64,000 nucleotides of DNA from Chromatiales bacterium (GTDB taxonomy: Bacteria; Pseudomonadota; Gammaproteobacteria; Chromatiales; Chromatiaceae). The stretch covers positions 17,405 through 81,404 of the forward strand of contig JANQLO010000011.1 in NCBI GenBank assembly GCA_028280505.1. Direction: 5' to 3'. The notes below the pieces were generated by a model that searched no databases, was not told the DNA's origin, and saw nothing but the letters and a program-made list of their open reading frames with translations. Below, piece by piece: positions 60,670 through 64,000 of the stretch; within the stretch, counting starts at the first letter, position 1, and each line of letters opens with the position of its first letter. A program made the translations under genes and the position numbers.

Positions 60670-62484
60670 ATGACTACGAACAAGCTCGCCATTACCGATG
60701 TTGTCCTGCGCGATGCCCACCAGTCGCTGTTCGCCACTCGCCTGCGTCTGGAAGACATGCTGCCGATTGCCGCCAAGCTCGATCAGGTCGGTTTCTGGTC
60801 ATTGGAGACCTGGGGTGGAGCAACCTTCGACGCTTGTATCCGATTTTTGGGGGAAGACCCTTGGGAGCGTTTGCGTGAGCTGAAGAAGGCTATGCCGAAT
60901 ACCCGGATGCAGATGCTTTTTCGGGCTCAGAACATTCTCGGCTACCGTCACTATGGGGACGATGTCGTCGAACGTTTCGTCGAACGCGCCGCCGATAACG
61001 GCATGGACGTGTTCCGGATCTTCGATGCCATGAACGACCTGCGTAACTTCGAGACTGCGGTCAAGGCCACGCTCAACGTCGGTATGCACGCCCAGGGTGC
61101 CATGTCGTACACCGTTAGTCCGGTCCACAATCTGCAGTATTGGCTGGATATGGCCAAGGGCCTCGAAGACATGGGTTGCAACTCGATCTGTATCAAGGAT
61201 ATGGCCGGGCTGTTGAATCCGTATACCTGCTTCGAGCTTGTCAGTCGCCTCAAGGAAACCGTATCGGTACCGATCGCGATGCAATCGCATGCGACTACCG
61301 GTATGAGCACCACAACCAACATCAAGGCCGCCGAGGCGGGTATCGACATGGTCGATACGGCAATATCGTCGATGTCGATGACCTATGGCCATTCGGCAAC
61401 CGAATCGGTTGTTGCAATCATGCAGGAAACGGAGCGCGATACGGGGCTCGACCTGAAACTGTTGGAAGAGATTGCCGCCTATTTCCGCGAAGTACGTAAG
61501 AAGTACGCCAAATTCGAGGGTTCGCTGCGGGGTGTCGATGCCCGTATTCTCGTCGCACAGGTGCCGGGTGGGATGCTCACCAATATGGAGAATCAGCTAC
61601 GCGAGCAGGGCGCAGCGGACCGCATGGATGAAGTGTTGGCGGAGATTCCGCGAGTGAGAAAAGATCTGGGTTACATCGCGCTGGTAACACCGACTTCTCA
61701 GATCGTGGGTACCCAGGCGGTGCTCAATGTGTTGACGGGCGAGCGTTATAAAAACATCACCAAAGAGACTGCCGGAGTCTTACGCGGCGAATACGGCTCT
61801 ACGCCTGCGCCGGTCGACGAGGCCTTACGGAAGCGGGTGCTCGACGATGGCCAGGAACCGGTCACTTGTCGGCCTGCCGATTTGATCGAGCCGGAGCTGG
61901 ACAAGCTGACCGATGAGTTTCGACGTATTGCCGACGAGCGCGGTATCCGTGTCGCAAGCGACGAGGTCGACGATGTCCTGACCTATGCGCTGTTCCCGCA
62001 AATCGGCCTTAAGTTCCTGGAAAACAGGGACAATCCGGATGCCTTCGAACCGCCGCCGGGCAAAGAGCCCGCGGCCGTTACGCCGCCGGCACCCACGTCG
62101 GTACCCGGCGCGCCGGTGGCCGGTGGCCCCGAGGCTTACAAGATCACCGTCGACGGGCGGACATACGATGTCATCGTCACGCCCGGTGGTGAGCTTACCC
62201 ATGTACAGCCTGCGACCGCGGCTGCGTCCACTCCGGCACCGAGTCCCGCACCGGCGGCTGTCGGAGGAGCGGCCCGTAACGTGCCCGCCCCGCTGGCGGG
62301 CAATATCTTCCGAGTCAATGTCGCGGCAGGCCAGCATGTCAATTCCGGCGACATCATCATGATCCTCGAAGCGATGAAGATGGAAACCGAGGTGCGTGCG
62401 CCCGAGAGCGGTACGGTGCGGGAGGTGCTGGTCAAAGAAGGTGATGCGGTGCAAGTCGGTGATGCACTGCTGACCTTGGGTTAA
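60670..62484 (+). CDS. oadA: Oxaloacetate decarboxylase alpha subunit, biotin-carrying
   Basis: The 604-residue protein has the carboxyltransferase barrel ([15 protein letters not shown] and MAGLLNP with metal and substrate residues), a Pro/Ala hinge (about 485-555) and the biotinyl domain with EAMKMETEV, where the Lys carries biotin. It moves CO2 from oxaloacetate to biotin for decarboxylation coupled to sodium export by OadB. The ATG at 60670 gives the family N-terminus. Confidence 0.94.
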   Translation: MTTNKLAITDVVLRDAHQSLFATRLRLEDMLPIAAKLDQVGFWSLETWGGATFDACIRFLGEDPWERLRELKKAMPNTRMQMLFRAQNILGYRHYGDDVVERFVERAADNGMDVFRIFDAMNDLRNFETAVKATLNVGMHAQGAMSYTVSPVHNLQYWLDMAKGLEDMGCNSICIKDMAGLLNPYTCFELVSRLKETVSVPIAMQSHATTGMSTTTNIKAAEAGIDMVDTAISSMSMTYGHSATESVVAIMQETERDTGLDLKLLEEIAAYFREVRKKYAKFEGSLRGVDARILVAQVPGGMLTNMENQLREQGAADRMDEVLAEIPRVRKDLGYIALVTPTSQIVGTQAVLNVLTGERYKNITKETAGVLRGEYGSTPAPVDEALRKRVLDDGQEPVTCRPADLIEPELDKLTDEFRRIADERGIRVASDEVDDVLTYALFPQIGLKFLENRDNPDAFEPPPGKEPAAVTPPAPTSVPGAPVAGGPEAYKITVDGRTYDVIVTPGGELTHVQPATAAASTPAPSPAPAAVGGAARNVPAPLAGNIFRVNVAAGQHVNSGDIIMILEAMKMETEVRAPESGTVREVLVKEGDAVQVGDALLTLG

Positions 62485-62489
62485 GCGCC

Positions 62490-63788
62490 ATGATGGAACA
62501 AGGACTCGAGGCCCTGTGGCGCTCCATGGGGATTGCCAATTTGGAGTGGGGGCAGGTGCTGATGCTCCTGGTCGGTGCCACGTTGATTTTCCTGGCGATT
62601 CGCAAAGGATTCGAACCGCTTTTGCTGGTGCCCATCGGTTTCGGCTGCGTGTTGGCCAATGTGCCGATCGCCGGTCTGGCCGAGGACGAACTCGGGCGGC
62701 TGCTGTTGGCGGCAGATCCCGATCATCTTTCGGCGTTGGCCCAGGTCTTGGGCGTCCCGATCGCGGAAGTCGTCGATACGGCAAAGCATGCCACCGGCGA
62801 AACGCTGTATTCGGCCAAGTTGCTTGCCAATCACTTGGGCTACAGCCCGGGCATGCTCTATCTGTTCTACGACGTTGCGATTGAAACCGGTGTTGCGCCC
62901 TTGTTGATCTTCATGGGAGTCGGAGCGCTGACGGATTTCAGCGCCTTGATCGCTAAACCCAGCACCTTGATGTTGGGGGCCGCGGCACAGTTCGGTATCT
63001 TTTCGACCTTGCTCGGGGCTCTGGCCTTGAATGTTATCCCGGGTTTCGATTTCACGCTCGCCGAGGCCTCTGCGATAGCGATCATCGGCGGAGCCGACGG
63101 GCCGACCGCGATTTTTCTCGCATCTCAACTTGCTCCCGATCTGCTCGGTGCGATTGCGGTGGCGGCTTACTCCTATATGGCTCTGGTCCCGATTATCCAG
63201 CCGCCGATCATGCGTCTGTTTACCACCGAGGCCGAGCGTAAGGTCGAGATGTCTCAATTGCGGCCGGTCACCAAGCTGGAAAAAATCATGTTTCCGCTGA
63301 CCGTGCTTTTACTGTGTTTATTGTTTCTGCCGTCGGCGGCCCCGCTGATCGGTATGCTGACTTTCGGTAACCTGCTGCGTGAATGCGGTGTGGTCGATCG
63401 TCTCAGCAAGGCGGCGCAAAACGAGATCATCAATGCCGTGACCATCTTCCTCGGGCTCGCGGTCGGTTCGAAGCTGCAGGCGGATAAATTCCTGAGTGTC
63501 GAGACTTTGGGTATTCTGGCTCTCGGTGCCGTGGCGTTCTGCATAGGTACGGCAGCAGGCGTTCTGATGGGTAAGGTGATGCACCGTGTTTCCGGCGGCA
63601 AGGTCAATCCGTTGATCGGGGCTGCCGGGGTGTCGGCAGTCCCGATGGCCGCCCGGGTGGTAAACAGGGTGGGGCTGGAGGCAAATCATCATAACTTCCT
63701 GCTGATGCACGCCATGGGGCCCAATGTGGCGGGGGTAATCGGCTCGGCCGTGGCGGCCGGTGTTTTGCTCGCCGTGGTAGGCGGTTGA
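62490..63788 (+). CDS. oadB: Oxaloacetate decarboxylase beta subunit, sodium pump
   Basis: The 432-residue membrane protein has about nine to eleven hydrophobic segments, the [15 protein letters not shown] block with the sodium-binding Asp and the later [18 protein letters not shown] and [15 protein letters not shown] blocks. It decarboxylates carboxybiotin while pumping sodium outward. It starts 5 bp after oadA. The sodium gradient could feed the TRAP transporter. Confidence 0.94.
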   Translation: MMEQGLEALWRSMGIANLEWGQVLMLLVGATLIFLAIRKGFEPLLLVPIGFGCVLANVPIAGLAEDELGRLLLAADPDHLSALAQVLGVPIAEVVDTAKHATGETLYSAKLLANHLGYSPGMLYLFYDVAIETGVAPLLIFMGVGALTDFSALIAKPSTLMLGAAAQFGIFSTLLGALALNVIPGFDFTLAEASAIAIIGGADGPTAIFLASQLAPDLLGAIAVAAYSYMALVPIIQPPIMRLFTTEAERKVEMSQLRPVTKLEKIMFPLTVLLLCLLFLPSAAPLIGMLTFGNLLRECGVVDRLSKAAQNEIINAVTIFLGLAVGSKLQADKFLSVETLGILALGAVAFCIGTAAGVLMGKVMHRVSGGKVNPLIGAAGVSAVPMAARVVNRVGLEANHHNFLLMHAMGPNVAGVIGSAVAAGVLLAVVGG

Positions 63789-63829
63789 TCGCTGTCACAC
63801 TAAACGCCCGTAAACCATAAGTTTTTTTG

Positions 63830-63858
63830 TTGCCCCAGCGCGCGGTTTTTCTTACAAT
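63830..63858 (+). promoter_or_regulatory. Sigma-70-type promoter of yceD
   Basis: TTGCCC (63830-63835) and TACAAT (63853-63858) are separated by 17 bases. The predicted start of transcription, near 63865, lies only about 3 bases before the yceD ATG, so the message may be nearly leaderless. Confidence 0.6.
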
Positions 63859-63867
63859 TCCGCGCTT

Positions 63868-64000
63868 ATGTTGTCGCTTTTGCCCGACTATGCCGATCCG
63901 CTGCGGCTTTGCGCCTTGGGGAAGGTCTACGAGGGTGTGATTCCGCTGGCAGAATTGCCGCGTTTGGCGCCGCTTTTGACTTCTACGGAAGGCGAAGCGG
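63868..64000 (+). CDS. yceD: YceD/DUF177 family protein, 3' end outside window
   Basis: The visible 44 residues start MLSLLPDYADPLRLCALG and continue VYEGVIPLAELPRLAPLL, matching the opening of YceD, a protein encoded just ahead of ribosomal protein L32 (rpmF) in many bacteria. The role is unsettled; it has been linked to 23S rRNA biogenesis. The reading frame runs off the window end. The nearby maf gene (normally its neighbour) supports the call. Confidence 0.8.
   Translation, partial: MLSLLPDYADPLRLCALGKVYEGVIPLAELPRLAPLLTSTEGEA

Overview
The window is about 57-58% GC by eye and densely coded. It reads as a chromosome segment of a gammaproteobacterium. Grounds are the lpxK-ycaR-kdsB-ptpA / rne / rluC-HAD-sppA gene order, a DarP (YjgA) homologue, gluQ next to dksA, cysZ, SdhE, RNase E with a long basic tail, and the maf and yceD genes at the right end. 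The closest general fit is an environmental lineage of the Chromatiales/purple-sulfur type rather than an enteric, but this rests on gene content and no species is claimed. No rRNA, tRNA, CRISPR array, insertion sequence or phage gene was found.

Layout. 0-8.7 kb: lipid A/Kdo genes, ptpA, rne on the minus strand, then rluC, a HAD phosphatase and sppA. 8.7-11.5 kb: phoB-phoR-phoU with a good Pho box. 11.6-22.6 kb: the small-molecule half of an exosortase A (XrtA) polysaccharide system: deacetylase, asparagine-synthetase-like protein, acyl carrier protein, two alpha/beta hydrolases, a PLP decarboxylase and an acyl-CoA ligase. These are followed by a secreted protease, uppP, galE and a phosphopantetheinyl transferase. 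22.7-28.7 kb: recJ, darP, sdhCDAB and sdhE. 29-33 kb: a TRAP transporter (dctP-dctQ-dctM, minus strand) and a copper chaperone. 33.3-42.4 kb: a fatty-acid beta-oxidation operon. 42.5-50 kb: mixed metabolic and regulatory genes (class V aminotransferase, AEC carrier, DUF429, odd response regulator, truncated haemoglobin, gluQ, dksA, CbbY-like, cysZ). 50.2-59.6 kb: the assembly/export half of the XrtA system (Wza-like lipoprotein, Wzz-like protein, tyrosine kinase with a (Tyr-Gly)9 tail, outer-membrane protein, ATPase, 2-epimerase, deacetylase, exosortase A/EpsI). 59.6-64 kb: maf, oadGAB and the start of yceD.

How it fits together. The two XrtA regions, about 31 kb apart, probably make, modify and export one exopolysaccharide. 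UppP recycles the lipid carrier, GalE and WecB supply sugar nucleotides, and the phosphopantetheinyl transferase probably activates the carrier protein. The sdh, TRAP, beta-oxidation and oad genes indicate respiratory growth on organic acids and fatty acids.

The order sppA-maf-yceD, continuous in Pseudomonas, is interrupted here by about 51 kb carrying Pho, XrtA, sdh and fad genes, and again by oadGAB. The most unusual items are the split XrtA locus with several proteins lacking expected catalytic residues, the Tyr-Gly tail encoded by a hexamer repeat, a plus-strand terminator-like hairpin ahead of the export operon, a 90-codon stop-free stretch behind tandem dctM stops, and a 169-bp inverted-repeat element.
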